A stretch of 64,000 nt of DNA from Chalara sp. BL73 (GCA_918026815.1 CAKJVC010000059.1:62001-126000); one strand, 5' to 3'; positions 21,767 through 36,515 are shown, counted from the first letter of the stretch. Program-made: numbers and translations. The notes: generated by a model from the sequence alone, not told the origin.

Positions 21767-24053
21767 CTACAACTCCTTTACAACCCAAGGTGGCAATGGG
21801 ATAGCCAATATCACACCAGGTTCCGGCGGTCCCATCGCAATATCCATAGGAATACCCCTAAGCAGCTGGCCCCTCTTCTGCATTCTCATAGTTTGCGCCA
21901 GCTCAGGTGTACTCATAACCACCATCACTCTTCCTTGGTGCATTCTGCTGGCCGTACCCACATATCTAACCTCTTTACAGCCCGGAAACACCTCTGCCAA
22001 CTGCTCCCGACCGATAGATAACGACACGTTCCTGATATACACGCCGCAATCCCGGTTTGTGAGCAGAGATGGCGAGATCTCATCATCCTCCACGGATGGT
22101 GGTGTAAGGTAGAGACTCCGTCTCTCGTCTACTTTGCCCAGTATTGCCCCCTTTGAGGCCAAGTACTGGAAATGGCTCGCGAGGACTCTCCTGCCGCATA
22201 CTTTTACTGAGTCCAAATGTCTCAGCGCACGTTCTCCATGCAGGTCGGACTCGTACACAGCGGCACCTCTTCCGAGATGCTCACCGGTATCACTCTTGTA
22301 GATAAAACTTTCCAGGAGTCCATTCGGATAGATAGCCAATAAGCTTGCTTTGAGCTCCTCTGAGGAGCATTTGTCCAAGCCTTCGACGTATAAGAGGGAG
22401 CGTGATCTTGCTTGATGAGATTTGATTAAACTACGTCCTAGCCTGGATTGACTACTCTCAAAAGCTGGGTCCGCGAAAGCACTTGTTGCCGAAGTCTCGG
22501 AAGAGCCTAGAGATACCATTCGATTTTCAGGGTTCTGCTTACCATGATATTTTATCAAGTAGGGGTGTTGATCGCGGGCAGCAACGTTTATTTTGGATTT
22601 TGAGGCTAAGCTTGTAGATACTCTACTGATTGATAGAGCACTCTTTTTCCTTATATTGACAAATTCGGGGAATCTGTCTTTTCTGTTCTTTGACCTTGGT
22701 TCGCGACTTTTGGGCACATGATCGTTTTGCTCATCTTTGACTACAGGCTGTTTGCGATGAGCTATTGTCGTTTTGTCTTCTTCCTTTTCACTTATATGGA
22801 AGTCGATGATCTTAATATGCTTCTTTGCTTGGGTCAGTGTACTTGTTGACCCGTAGGTGTTGATCTTGTAAGACTGACTAGAAGATTCGTTTTTAATCTT
22901 CTCCACCTCTGTAAGAAGACGTCCCTGAACCCCATCGTAAGTTGGAGGATATCCATGGTCTTTCCGGCTAGATTCGATCTTTTTAGATCTGTATTTGTCC
23001 AAGAAATCACCGCCTCGCTCCTTCAATTCGTTCAGATCCTTTCTCAAATCCCTTTGTAAGGATTCGATAAGCTTTAGGCGTTCCACCGCTGCCTCATATG
23101 TCGCTACTTTCCTTGCATGCTTTTTGCCATCTTCTGCACTGATCTCTGCCATCTTCTCCTGAGCCCCTGAATCTCCAGCTGGCATATTATTCAGCCTTCC
23201 TTTTTCTAACATCTTGTCCTCGCGCAAAAGCTCCAGCAAAACTTTTGGTGCTGTAGACGGATCGAGCTGCGACGCATTTACATCTTGGAGTAGCTTAGCT
23301 GAAGTAAGGTAAGGGGTTGCATCTTTCGCATCCTTTTCCTCTCTTTGTGATTCTATTTCTTGCCTTGCCTCCCTGGCCGTTGACGCTGCTACGCTAGAAG
23401 CATATGTTTTAATAGCTGTCACTTCTCTGAACGCAACATTGTTGGCAGGATCATCAACCGCCATACACACAGCAGTGGCAAATTCCTGATCATGACTAAT
23501 GCTCATAGGCACAACCTGCGCATTATCCCAAGTACCGTCCTCCCCGATGATGAGGGTCTCCGGAGCTTGAGTCAACCCATTTCTCGGGTCCTGCTTTCGT
23601 ATCCAAATGTCTTGAAATGTAAGTCGCCGATTACGATGCGCTTTTATGGCCGCCTCTTTGGCAGCAAACCTATAATTGTTCAGCGCTAGGAACTGTCGTA
23701 TCATCAAGCGACAATACTAACCTCCCAGCAAGATATTCAGCTGCCCTCATCATCTCCGCATGCGGCTCTTTTTGCATTGAATTACTTCCGGGCACCAAAA
23801 TATTTGCCCCTGATGTTGTACCAGCAATTTGCGCATTTCCAGCTCCAGTGCCGTCCCTTTGATCCCCCAACCTCAAAGCCAAACCAGCGTACTTCAACTT
23901 CGCATCTTTCCTCTCCTGGTCCACCAAAACCTTAGACAAAAACCGTCCAGCATGCTTTCCATTATCTTTGGTCAAGAGTTTGTAGATGCGCTTGACGCTG
24001 CAGATATCTGTCCCAACCTGCAGCGAAGGAAATGGAAACGGCTTGGGTGGCAT
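21767..24053 (-). CDS. AcpS-type phosphopantetheinyl transferase with C-terminal RRM-like domains
   Basis: Exon 1 is 24053-23722 and exon 2 is 23669-21767 (intron 23670-23721), giving 744 residues. The N-terminal domain has the two AcpS signatures: VGTDICSVKRI (Mg-binding Asp) near residue 13 and GRFAAKEAAIKA near 110, the latter formed exactly across the splice. AcpS-type enzymes move the phosphopantetheine arm of CoA onto acyl carrier proteins, in fungi mainly the mitochondrial ACP. A charged Lys/Glu/Ser-rich linker follows. Two RNA-recognition-motif-like segments come last: LLYVEGLDKCSSEELKASL (about 536-613) and VYIRNVSLSIGREQLAEVF (about 653-725). Usual AcpS proteins are about 120-250 residues. 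No stop or intron signal separates the two halves; one 1.9-kb exon holds both the second AcpS motif and the RRMs. Confidence 0.78.
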
Positions 24054-24606
24054 GACCTCATTTTAATGCCTTTGCCGCTCTGCAATGTTGAGATTGACCG
24101 ATCTAGAATTTTGTAGATAATGGAATGCAGTCATGAAGCGGGCGCTAGCGGATACTTCTTTGCAGGGGTTGTTGGGTGTAACGTCAGCCTATCTGTGGAT
24201 TCCCTTGAAATGTTCACGAAAGTCTTAGAGGGCCAAAAAGAGACAGTTGCAAGGATAAAATCAAAGGTTCTTTTACTGAATGTCTGTTCCTAAGTTATAA
24301 AACAGTATTCGAAGTGCTCAATGAGCGTTATTGCAGAGAATACCATTCAATTTCAGCAGACTCGTGTAAGCCTGTTAACAATTTCAACGCAAGTTATGAG
24401 CCATTTCACCGTCCCGCCATTATCATTTTGTTTCCCCAGAATAATAAAAAAGACCTTCGCAAAGTGGTATAATCGTAGTGCCACCAAGAAAATCATACAT
24501 GACTGGAATAGGAGTTCGACTCTGACGCCTCCCAATGCTAATTCTGTTCTCTACTTTGTTGTTTTAGACTGAAGTCCTTGAAGCGGCAAAGGCACATGAT
24601 CGATGA
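24054..24606. other. Intergenic, no gene seen
   Basis: Short frames only. It separates two minus-strand genes, so it holds the AcpS gene's upstream region and the DUF1774 gene's 3' end. Confidence 0.5.
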
Positions 24607-25635
24607 TCAGTTGTCGTCTAACAGAGGAGCCCTCTCTTGATCGGCAGAAACGACCTGACCCTCGCGTCGGAAACTAATTTCTTTGCCAAAGAAGCCAGGT
24701 ACAGCAATGAGCAAGGTGAAGATGAAGAGCAGGCCCATTATGGTGAAGGCGAAAATCCATTGCAGTGCAAACACTTTGGTTAAAAACTGACCGACTCCAA
24801 TGGCAGCTGTCAAGATGCTAAGGGCAAAGCCAATGGTGTAGTCCTGCCACACATTAGCAATCGGTTTCTGAGCAAGGATCATTCTACTTACTTTGTAAAC
24901 AACAAGGAAGAATCCACCATAGACAAGAATGCCCCAGATAGCAATGTTAGCGAGGATGCGAGCCCACAGTTTATCAGATCCGACGGCAATGGCGCCATTC
25001 CAGTAGAGCTGAATGAAGGTCCATGCCAACGGGCCGGCAACAGCTGGAATGTGGATAAGGCGCGGATGGGTATTATGGCGGAAGTATAGGATGGAGAGAT
25101 TGAAGAAGTTGATGATGGTAACAACCTCAGCCCACCAATAGTGGCCTCGAACAAAGAGCATGACAAAACCGAATTGAAGGAGGTTGTTGAAAATGAAGTG
25201 GCTGCCAACTCCAGCAGCGGCATTCACTTGGTCGGGATTGGAAGAGAATAGGGCCCAGATGTAGCCAATTTGAAGGATGAAGAGCGCGAGCCTATACTCA
25301 ATTAGCTGATATAGACAACGCTTGCAAACTGGGACGCCTACCAATACAGAGATGCAATGAGAGCGTTCAATGAGAATGGAGTAATGCGGGCACTGTTGAC
25401 ATCCCAAATGGTATGGTGCCAGTGTTTGTGTTTAGCATGTTCTGGGACGGCGAAGGTGTAGTAGATGCTTGTGATCAGAACGAGAAGCCACGAGAGAGTG
25501 GTGAGAGTCTTGTAAGCCCAAATACTCCGTGCACTATGCGACTCCCGCCTCGCGAAAGGGTTGACTGAAGATCATTGATTAGCAAGCTAGATGGAGGGAA
25601 GGCATGGGAACATTGCTCCTACGGTCTTCAGGCAT
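24607..25635 (-). CDS. DUF1774-type fungal multispan membrane protein
   Basis: Three exons: 25635-25623 (13 bp), 25564-25342 and 25291-24607, giving 306 residues. The tiny first exon encodes MPED and joins in phase 1 to NPFARRESHSARS, an opening I recall from this family. About eight hydrophobic segments follow, including TLTTLSWLLVLITSIYYTF, HFIFNNLLQFGFVMLFV, TIINFFNLSILYF and IPAVAGPLAWTFIQLYW. The tail is short and polar and ends near ERAPLLDD, resembling a cytosolic sorting motif. The pattern matches the fungal DUF1774 family; function is unknown. The 13-bp exon rests on frame and family resemblance; the two later exons are firm. Confidence 0.7.
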
Positions 25636-26067
25636 ATTTAATGTTGTAGCCGGATGGTGTGAAGGTTCTTGTGCATGCAACTGGAGGGTATTAGGTACGA
25701 GATCGAGTATTGACTACTCGAATGCCGATCGCAAATGGAAGGCTTCTTCTGACCGGCAACAGGACTTGAGAGGAATTGTTTGTCAGACAAGAAGAGAAGA
25801 GCAGAGGAGAGTGTGTTGAGGCTGTAAGAGAAGAGAAGAGAAGGGCAAAAGAAAAAGATGCGAAGAAGGGGTCAGGTCATGTCAGAGAAGGAAGCGACAT
25901 GCAGACAGAATATGTATGTGATTGGGGGATTGTGGATTGGGGTGTTGCAATCAAATGAGAAAGAGAAAAATGATGGCAGGTACGTCATACTAAGCGTTTG
26001 GGCAGCAGTCACGATGGTAGGGGGAAAGAGGGGAAGACTCGGATGGGGTTAAGGCAGGTTCAAAGAG

Positions 26068-26100
26068 AATAAATAATAATAATAACAATAATAATAATTA
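26068..26100. repeat. AAT microsatellite
   Basis: Interrupted run of AAT triplets, about ten copies with a CAA interruption. Confidence 0.8.
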
Positions 26101-27169
26101 TGCTGTAATACCAACTCTCATACGAGGGTATTATCCATCCTTTCAAATAAAGCAAGGAGCTACAGTACTTTCTCACGAGAATGAAAAAAATAAATAAAAA
26201 GAATGTCTCCATCTCCCTACCTTAGCGTGCATCCAGCTGGGGATCAACGCTAAGTATAATACGTAGATGCAGGGAAAATGCAACATTCGAGTGCACTGAC
26301 GTGCCTTGAAGTGTAGCACGAGGTAATAAATGTGTGTAAATCTTGCCCTCTTCTCATTCGTGGAGTCAACTCGATCATCATAGATCCCGATCAATGGCTG
26401 CAGCTGGACACATTATTTAGGCGCTGAGGCCAATCAATGGCATTGCACCACCAAGCTTGAATGGAATAGTTCGCCTTCAGAAGACGCGTTCTTTTGCTTG
26501 TGGCGTCGTACCGTACTTAGTGGATGGTTGATATCTGGGCCGCCCACAGGATCTACATCCGTCCAAAGAGAAGGTTGGGTAGTGTGCGGGGAACCCATGT
26601 TCAGCTGCACAGTATCAGGGCCAGAAGAATAAGGTAATGAACCACAAGGTAAAAATAACAAGATCAAGCAAGCATTAGGAATGCGTCGTGTTATCAATTT
26701 AATAGTCGTGAGAGAATTTCCGACAAGCGGCAATGCCTTCTTGCTCGGACTATGATCAGTTTCTCAACAGCTTATATACCACCACACTTTGCCAATTCTT
26801 TGCGAGTAGCCTGATCTGCCTTGGGCTGGGCCATATCAGTACTACTGCAGGCAGCTCAAGCTCAAGGTCACACGGGGCTCAATAGTTCACCCCCATTTTA
26901 GGGTCGAGAACAGTGGAACGCCCCTCAAGCCCGATTATTGTGATGCGGGCCGTCAAGGACACAAACAGATTGGTGATTCTCCCCAAGAGGCTGTTTTGCG
27001 GCATAAAGACTGTCGGGCCTATGAAAGGAACGATCTTCCTATGGACGAGGCATGGCAGAAACAATAATGAGATACTTAAAACTCGGGACCTTTAACACCT
27101 AAATGTTGAATCAACATTTCCCTTTAAGCAGCTAGATTAGCTCATTAAGTTGGAGATGCTCTTGAGGCT

Positions 27170-27177
27170 TATATAAG
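27170..27177 (+). promoter_or_regulatory. Candidate TATA box of the aminopeptidase gene
   Basis: TATATAAG lies 214 bp before the ATG of the M28 aminopeptidase. It is the best TATA-like match upstream of that gene. Position and sequence only; no transcription start is known. Confidence 0.35.
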
Positions 27178-27390
27178 CAGCTCTTCAGGCTGCCACACAA
27201 ATCGTCATGCCGACGAGCGCGACACCAGCCACATAATGTGGGACAAGCATCACAACATCAATAACGCTCCCTCGGTGTACGGCTGGAACATCTGCAGTTT
27301 CTTTACTCATCAGCCACCCATCCGCAAGCTGTTGTATCTTCATCCAAGCCGCTGTCAGCACACAGCTAGAGTTTCTTCACAATATTCATC

Positions 27391-28805
<1,415 letters not shown>

Positions 28806-29666
28806 AGCTCAAATTTTGAGAGTCGGGTTTTCCTATTGTGTTCTGAATAATGTATATCACTATGCGGGATTTCTGGATTTTGGAGACACTCTATAGGGGT
28901 GCAGGCTCTAAGCCCAAGCCTGTCCTGACGAGTAATATTGCAGGTGCGAAGGCGGTAGATGCCAGTCTAGTCCATAGATGAATAATCCATCAATATCCTC
29001 ATGCTACGCTATGCAAGAGTTCGTGCCGCAATTTCTGTAGCGTCGGTTTGTTGAGTCATACGCAACCATGCACCTTGAAAATGTGGTCATTATTGGATTT
29101 AAACTTGATCTTCCCGTGTGCTGTGATTCATTTCTTATTCACAGGGCCATCTAGCTCCCAGTCCCGTCACCCTTGCTCTAGAAGCAGCCTACAATTCCTC
29201 AATTACCTTCTGTAATGCTCGTAGTGCTATGCAAGCGTAGAGAATTAATCTCAAAGCCATTTCTCCCTTTCTAGGTTAAATCCATCAGCTCAGAAAACAC
29301 CTCAATTGTTATGACTACCACAGTATTTACCAGGAAAAACTTTCTGGAATACAAGACATACTCATTAATGAAATATAGCCCCATTCTCATTTCGACTCAT
29401 CTCATCCCGTACCTTGCTCACGATTAAGAATGGGTCATCTTGATTGGTCCCACCCACCGGGGATGACTATTACGCATAGACTCCCGAGCTTATCGTGATA
29501 GCATTAGCCTTTTGCCCTGCCTAGCTTCAACAACCTCATCTCCTACGTCCTCTCTTACATCTCCTTTTTTTCTTTCATCGATTCAAGTGAATTCATCGGA
29601 AGAACCCCCTTTATTTTATCGTTACCAATCCCATCCAGAAACTTCAATCCAACAAACGAAGTTCTG
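28806..29666. other. Intergenic, no gene seen
   Basis: No frame worth calling on either strand. The pyrimidine-rich 29510-29580 stretch resembles a fungal core promoter region for the R3H gene. Confidence 0.5.
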
Positions 29667-30683
29667 ATGGCCATCTTCTCCACCGTCCCCCCACCAGAGC
29701 AGCAGGCCCCAGAGCTTATCGCCACCCTCCAATCCCTGACCATCGGCGAGAAAGTCACGCTCTCCATTCCTCTAGACGAGAAAGCCGAGAAACGCGCTGA
29801 TGGATATAAAGCGCGTAAAGAGCCCCTGCGGCGCGATAGCCTGAAGCGGCGCGAGGCTTTACTTAAAGGCAAGGAGGGGAGCCGTCGCCGGCAGCGCTGG
29901 GAGAATGGTGAGCCGCCCTTCCCCGTATCTCCGGACAAGATGATATGCGGGTGATACGATAGCTGATCCTGGGTGCGAAGACCACCTCCTGCATGTTCCT
30001 AACGCCCAGCCTCCTCTCCCTAGCGATTGGGAGGTCCGTCCTACCTACCCCGTGCACACGGTTCCGTACTATCTCGCTCCCCTCTGGGATTCCGGCGTCC
30101 GCCGCCGCGCTGAGGAGATTGCTGCCGCGAAGAAGCAGGCCACGCTCAAGAAATCCGGTGTGCAGGAACAAAAGGGTCGCGTGCCTCAGGAATTGCGCCA
30201 GAAATTGAAGAAAGCAAAGGGCGCAAAGACGCTGCTTCAAGAACTGGAGGAGGAAGTCCGAAAGTTTGTCAGGGAATGGGAGAGGAAGATGGCTGATGGT
30301 CAGGAGGTGGAGATGGATAGCGAGGACGAGGAGATCGTGTTCGTGGGACGCAATGGGACGATGAGCGATGAGCAGCGGAAGACCGTAGAAGAGGAGCTGA
30401 AGAGGGAGAAGTTGGTATTTGATAGTTTGGCGGATGACCATGGCGCTAGTTTCGGGTATGTTGTCCAACCATGTTTTTTTGCTCTTTGGAAAGTCCTAAT
30501 CAGTGGGATAGACGCTGGCTCGTACACTCAATCGCCGCCTACTACGGCCTCAGTTCCCGCTCTGTCACGGTAGGCAATCCTGCAAGACGTGAAGCATATG
30601 TGGGGATAAAGGGGGCAAAAACTGGGCGACATGCCGCTGAAGTTCAAGGGGAGCTCCCACGCCCTCTTTGGGGTATGATTTGA
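29667..30683 (+). CDS. R3H-domain protein with R3H-associated N-terminus
   Basis: Three exons: 29667-29907, 29963-30455 and 30512-30683, giving 301 residues. The opening (MAIFSTVPPPEQQAPELIAT) and the later EVRPTYPVHTVPYYLAPLWD match the R3H-associated domain of fungal proteins. A basic and acidic coiled-coil-like middle follows (LLQELEEEVRKFVREWERKM). The end carries the R3H signature RWLVH (Arg, three residues, His) then SIAAYYGLSSRSVT, formed across the last splice. R3H domains bind single-stranded nucleic acid; the role of this family is not established. All junctions keep frame. Confidence 0.75.
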
Positions 30684-32217
30684 TTGCCCTTTGCGTCTCG
30701 CCTGAGGCTAACAGCGCCACGGCTTTCAATTCTACGCGATGTTTTTGATAATATTTTTGACTTGACTTCTGTATGATGCATTGTGAGAATAGACCATCTA
30801 GATGGGCGTTCTAGACATAGACTTGTAATATACTTTATTACAGCTGCTTCTTGTACCATGGCGTGGAAATATGCTCTAGGCGGGATTCTCTGGCTCGAGC
30901 TCCAGAGCAATGAATGACCGATGAGCCCTCGACGTGTACCCGAGGCTCAGCAACCTGCGGTTCAGAAACTCAGGCGCTGAGGACAGGTATCAATAACCTA
31001 CAAAGCAATCTGCTTGCACTCTTCCCTCTTACGTATTCCTCCCTGCGCCAGGCAAGTATTCTGCTTAAATGCGTCACAACGGATGATGGGCTTGCACTCC
31101 CTCAGCAATACCGGCGGGGACCGCGGCACATACTCCTGTAGACACACCTCCCACCTGAGCGTTCCTATCACAACCAGGCACTTTAAATTCCCCATACCGT
31201 GCGTAGCAAGTAGATACAAAACAATATCCCGCACGAGCAACCCCCGTTCCTAAAACAGATAATTAAGCGAGCCCCCTGAGGTCAGGATCCCGCTCGAAAT
31301 TTCACATTATAGGAGGCTCCTCACAAATGTTGAAAGCCGGAAGCAAGATGAATAAATCTGCGTCCTCCTGGTTTTCCGGCCCGACGCATCTAATAAAAAA
31401 AAAGCATCTATCCCGTCCGACATCCCGCCTCCCACCAACTTCATCCCCTCATCCCCTCACCCCCATGCAGCATCCCGTCCTTCCTCCCATCCACCTCAAA
31501 ACCAGCATGTAGGGGTATGTAGGGATGGCGATTGCGTTGCTGGGTCAGAGCACTCGGTGCGGCGGGTTACTCTCGGAGGCGTCATATGACGCCTCATGTA
31601 TCGCGTCGTGGTTTGGGCGCGTCACGCTCTGCTCATGCCAGGGTTAGTTTTTGCCCCGCCGGAACGTTTCTGACGCGAAGCAAATATCTACCCAGCCGCT
31701 CTTCGAGAACGAGCATGGCCGTCGCTTGCGTGGGCAGCACGATTCACGGGGTGGCGAGATTGCGCTGTTGGAAAAAACCGCTCGATGGGAATAGTGTCTG
31801 GCGCGGCAAGTCCGCCACGATACGTGTTATGGAGCTCTACCGCTAATTACTGAAACGATGGCGCGGTACTGAATAAAGTTTGCTTCCATTTGAGCATGGC
31901 ATCTAACCAAAGCCCTACAGTCGACATCCAGTCATCTCAAGAAAATATTCAAGCAAGACTATCTGTATAAATCTCGAGAAGGGTCATTTACAATCGAATC
32001 ATCTATTATGGACGACATAAGCGGTTATCAATACAGAAGAACGAAATATTCTGAGATCTTTCAAAGGGGTATCATAGGCAAACAAACCACATCCCCTTGT
32101 AAGACCACATCTGCAAAAGGAAAGAGAACCATATCCACCACACCACTTGGGGTATCTAATTAAAACAATAATCCCGAAACAGCCATTCGCCATGAATATT
32201 ACATCTGACGGCCATCA
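30684..32217. other. Intergenic between convergent genes
   Basis: Lies between the 3' ends of the R3H and HOS3 genes. A frame at 31532-31846 is Arg/Ser-rich with no domain; I do not call it. Confidence 0.5.
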
Positions 32218-35200
32218 TCACTTTCGTGGTGTCTCTGGAACGTCCCAAATCGAATCATCCCCCGGTTTCTTTTCTTGCTTGATCAGCTTCGACTCGTTAG
32301 CTGATTTTGGCACACCTTGTTCAATTCCCGATGTAGCACCAAACGGTATAGCAGAAGTAGAAGTAAAGACTGGCAGCCCCCCTTTCTTCATGTTGGCCGG
32401 AGTCGAGGTGTTTGGAGGAAGCCATTTGAAGGAATCAGGCTGTACCGTTGTACTGGCTGCCGGGCCCTCGGGTTGATATGGGATGAAGATATCCGCTCCA
32501 GATGTTGTCGGTGGAATTGTAGCTGAGTCAAATTGCATTTCTGGAGGCGAGCTCGGAGGTAGAGGTATCTCGGTTGCGCCGCGAACGTCAGCAGGAACCG
32601 TTTGTGGCAATGTGGGTACAGGAGGTATCGCGGGGGTATTGTAAGGTGACAGTTGTGGTTCTACACTGGAAGGATGGTCGGACCGAGACAAATGAGCATC
32701 AGAGTGAGGGATAGTGTCAACAGAATTTCCATTCAAAGAAGATCCTGAGCCGCTTGGAATGGCAACTTCTGCAGTGCTCTCTGGAGTGGGTTCAGCCGCA
32801 CGTATAGCTTTTGCTGCAAGCTGGGCTTTCTCTCGCGCTTCTCGTTGTGCCTTTGTCGTTAGACTCAATTTTGTAATCTTCTTAGTTTCCGGTTTCGCCT
32901 GCTGCGCATTCCCTTGGCCCTGGGTCTTGCTAGTCAGGCTTGCCTTCTTCATACCAGACGTCAAGGCTTCCATATCAGGATCATGACTGGCCGAGCGCTC
33001 GACTGAGGGTAGAACAGTGCTGCTGGATCTTGAAGGCGGCAGAATCGGCGGATACTCCTTGGCTGGAGCACCTGTATCGGTCAAGGGTGACTTTCGGCGA
33101 ACACGAGTAGTCTTGGCGGTTTCATTTCTGGGCTGGACAGGAGCTCTGGTCTTCTTTACCACAACAGGAGGTATCGAAGAGCCACGAGAACTCATTGATG
33201 AGTCTGGCCTTGCATTGTGGGAAGCACTTGGACGAACTGGTAGAGGCGGCAGATTGGATGACGGTACTCTGCTATGGCTGAAAACGGATGGGGCTTCAGA
33301 AACGACAGAACCAGAATTGGATGCAACACTGAGACGCCGCGATGATTGTTGTGTGGGTTGTGTGTATCCTGGTTCTGCTGCAGGTGTCGTGCTCCTAGAA
33401 AGAGCCTTATCAGTGGCCAGGACCCCAGGCCCAGCCACAGTCTTCCGACGGTTCGCTTTGGTAGCAGGCTTTTTGACTTCGTCAACACTCTCCACGAGCG
33501 GCTTAACAGGTTTTCGAGTTCTTAGAGCCATGCGGCTAGCTGGCGGCTCGGGCTGCTCTGATGTTGAAGCTACTGTAGGTGGAGTAAGTATAGACTGACG
33601 ATCTCTTCTGACCTTCGTAGCCTCGGCGGAGAGATCTTCGGGTCTGCAACTCTGAGTTTGTCTGTCTGTCGGTATTAGGAGCTTGCTTAGTTGATGAGAA
33701 GCTACAGTCCAATCGACCTCAGGGGGAGGTGGTGTAGGAGCTCGAGGATTAATGGGTCGAGGGGAGCCATTGCCGTGGTTGGACATATTAGATACATTAC
33801 GTCGGGCAGTGGGAGAGGCGACTTTTGCTATGAAGGATTGGGTGGGTGAAGAGTAAGTAGGAGGTGGCCCTTCTCTTGGTTTCTTTGGCTCGGGTAATGG
33901 TGTAGGGGAGATCGTTGCATCAAGTTGTTCGAGCTGTGGTAAAGACCACCAGAGGGGATCATACGGCACCGTGCCGGTTGTTACTGGTTCGTCCTCTTTC
34001 TTAAGCCCGTCAAAGGTACCGATCTTGTTGCCCATCTCATAAGCAAGTCCATTGATCTTAAACTCTTTTTTGATGGCGATCGGATCGCCACCAGCAAGAC
34101 CGCTGAGATGACTAAAGACTCCTGTACATAGGGCACGATCGCTATAGCCACCTTCGAGGACGCTAATGATTCTTCCTTCGACGGCGGAGCCTTCTTCGGC
34201 CGCAATCTTAACCACATCTCGCGTTAAACGAGCATAAAACTCAGTCGGAACATTGACTTTGTGTCGTTGCATTCCATCGCTTTCCCACTCGCTGGCATCA
34301 AATCCTGCAGACAAGAATATCGCACCTTTGGGTTTAGGCCCATTGGGTAAAAGTCGAAGGCGGTCAGTCTGAGCGCGGAGAAAATTGCGTGTTTTCTCTA
34401 ATAAGATTGAGTACTTGGTATCATATAGCTCCCAGAACTCTGCTTCACTCTTCCACGGCTGTAGATGAACATTCCATATGCTCTGCCCATGGGCGTTCTC
34501 GATGCAGAGACTTGCCATTTTGACCTTTTCTTCGTCTCCCATCTCACAAGGGCTATAAATCACACCAAATTAGCAAATCTGAGCATCATATACTACGGGG
34601 TCTGCATAATTGGCATAGGAAATTTAGCTTCTCGACTTACTAAGAATTGATATCGTGCAGGCTGAAGTAGCCAATAGAAGTCTTCTTCCAGGGCAACGCA
34701 TTCTTGGGTAGAGTTGTAGCACGACGATTGTGTTCCCACGCAATAGCCTGAGAGCCATCACCATGATGAAGATCAAAGTCAATAATGGCGGCATGAGTCA
34801 GACCATGAGTCAATGCTGCATGGGATATACCAACATGAACATTGTTCAACCAGCAAAATCCGGAAGGATAACTAGCAGAGCAATGATGACCGGGCGGCCT
34901 GATAGCCACAAAGGTCCTATGCGGTCCTTTGCCGCTTGCAGAACCTTGAAATACAGCATCAACTCCTTCGCATACAGCTCCCAAAGCACCTTCCATAGCA
35001 TTGAGAGACTCTGAGCATAGATAAAGGTCGCCTTCATGGAATGCGGCGTCGGCTTGATCAGAGCTTCGTCGTTTTTCGGGTCGAACTAGCTCCTTCCCAT
35101 TCATAGCTAATTTTGCCTCTGCGCTATCGCACATGACCTTTAATTCCTCCATCCACTTCGTTCCATGAACATTTGTTACTGCCTGAGATGAGAGCTCAAG

Positions 35201-36071
35201 GCGCCTAGTGGTTTTGCGGATTTTGAATGGCGTGGTAGGAATATCGGATGGATTCTTCTCAGGATGAAGAGGATATTGTCCTCCAGAATGGCGGTCCCCG
35301 AGTCGTACGTAGGCGACTGACATGCCTAATATGCTAGCATGAATTCTTTCCGGTCTCTCAACTATGGTACTTAGGGATTGCTTAGAAGTTCGGGGTCTCG
35401 AGTATCTATGACCATAACAAGAATCATGAAGAATGACTATTGTATCCGCCGGGCGAGTCCCATCCTCCTTTTCATGCAGCTCTAGTTCTTTCTTGAAATG
35501 GTTGCTAGCAATCGATTCAGCAGTGTGCTGCGGCTTATCCTCCACCGCATCCTCAATCTCTGAGAGAGGTGATTTACCTAGAGCGCAGAGTTAGTATTGG
35601 TATATTCTATGATTGTAACAGTCTTGGGGCTCGTGCAACGAGTAGCAATATCTTATGGATCAACTCACCAACCATAGCAGAGCCATTATGAAAAGATGCT
35701 GAAGAAGACCGCCGGGACGGGGATGATGGCACTCGAGATTGGTTTCCGATTCCATGCAGAGAATTCATTGAAGCTTTCCGGAGAAGTGCAGGTGAAGAAG
35801 AACGTGTATCGATGCTCATGGCACTAGGACTTCGGTGGAGGGGGCTTCGTGGTGGTATTCTACCATTTGGCGACGAGGTTCTCGCGGGGCTATTTCGTCG
35901 TCCAAACGCTCGAGGCGACGAAGGCTGCGATGATAATGGCAAGGCTGTCGCTGAGGCAGCATTGATAGACAGGTTCTTAAGTGAATGTGACAACGATTTA
36001 TTTGCTGATGGTGGCAACGGAGCGCTTTCGATTTCCCCCCTCCCCATACCGTCTCGAGATGGTTGTGCCAT
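32218..36071 (-). CDS. HOS3: Hos3-type class II histone deacetylase
   Basis: Three exons: 36071-35669, 35577-34641 and 34552-32218, giving 1224 residues. Residues 1 to about 150 are a Ser/Pro/Arg-rich disordered leader. The deacetylase domain follows (about 160-620): IRPPGHHCSASYPSGFCWLN with the catalytic His pair near residues 365-366, IIDFDLHHGDGSQ with zinc Asp and His near 401-405, and SLHDINSYPCEMGDEEKV, which spans the second splice and is characteristic of Hos3. GAIFLSAGFDASEWES carries the last zinc Asp, and ISVLEGGYSDRAL the Gly-Gly-Tyr loop. The last 600 residues are disordered and rich in Pro, Ser, Thr and basic clusters. Yeast Hos3 acts at the bud neck and nuclear periphery; filamentous orthologues act on chromatin. 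All active-site residues are present. The TGT gene lies 444 bp upstream on the same strand. Confidence 0.92.
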
Positions 36072-36515
36072 TGGGCAGGCAATAAGCCAGGATCCTTATC
36101 TGAGGCTACAAGGCTTACTCGGTTCAATGGGTATTTTCTGTCTGGGGTAATGCACAATTGAAGCTATCCCTAGGTGCATAGGGGTGAAGCGCGTCACCGC
36201 GCGTAATCCCTGTAAATCTGCACAAGCAAGGCTAGATACATAATAGGGCTGAGGACTGGGGATCGTGACGTGTAGTAATCACAAATACCACCTCTGCCAT
36301 GCTCAGATCACTAAATATGAGGTCTACCATAGAAGTCATTTACAGGAAAGACTTTCAGTGAGCAAAATATCAATTGTATTGTTTGGAATGGAGATTCTGC
36401 GGCGGTCTGTAATATTGCAAAACCAACGAACACCAAATCATACTCTAAATGATATATTGGGTATCATAATCTATAAAATCCCTCTCTACTTTTGTTTCTC
36501 TAGTTTACAATTCAC
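36072..36515. other. Intergenic, tandem minus-strand genes
   Basis: Holds the upstream region of HOS3 and the 3' end of the TGT gene. A small GC-rich palindrome-like stretch (CGCGTCACCGCGCG, near 36190) may be regulatory. Nothing else seen. Confidence 0.45.

Larger units (their letters stand above)
25636..27390. other. Intergenic, no gene seen
   Basis: Contains purine-rich sequence (25790-25960) near the likely 5' end of the DUF1774 gene, an AAT microsatellite (26068-26100), and the promoter region of the aminopeptidase gene. Frames at 26434-26733 and 26879-27095 are featureless. Confidence 0.5.

Noticed and set aside
31532..31846. Arg/Ser-rich plus-strand ORF
   Set aside because: No domain or splice signals and low-complexity composition in a convergent intergenic region.
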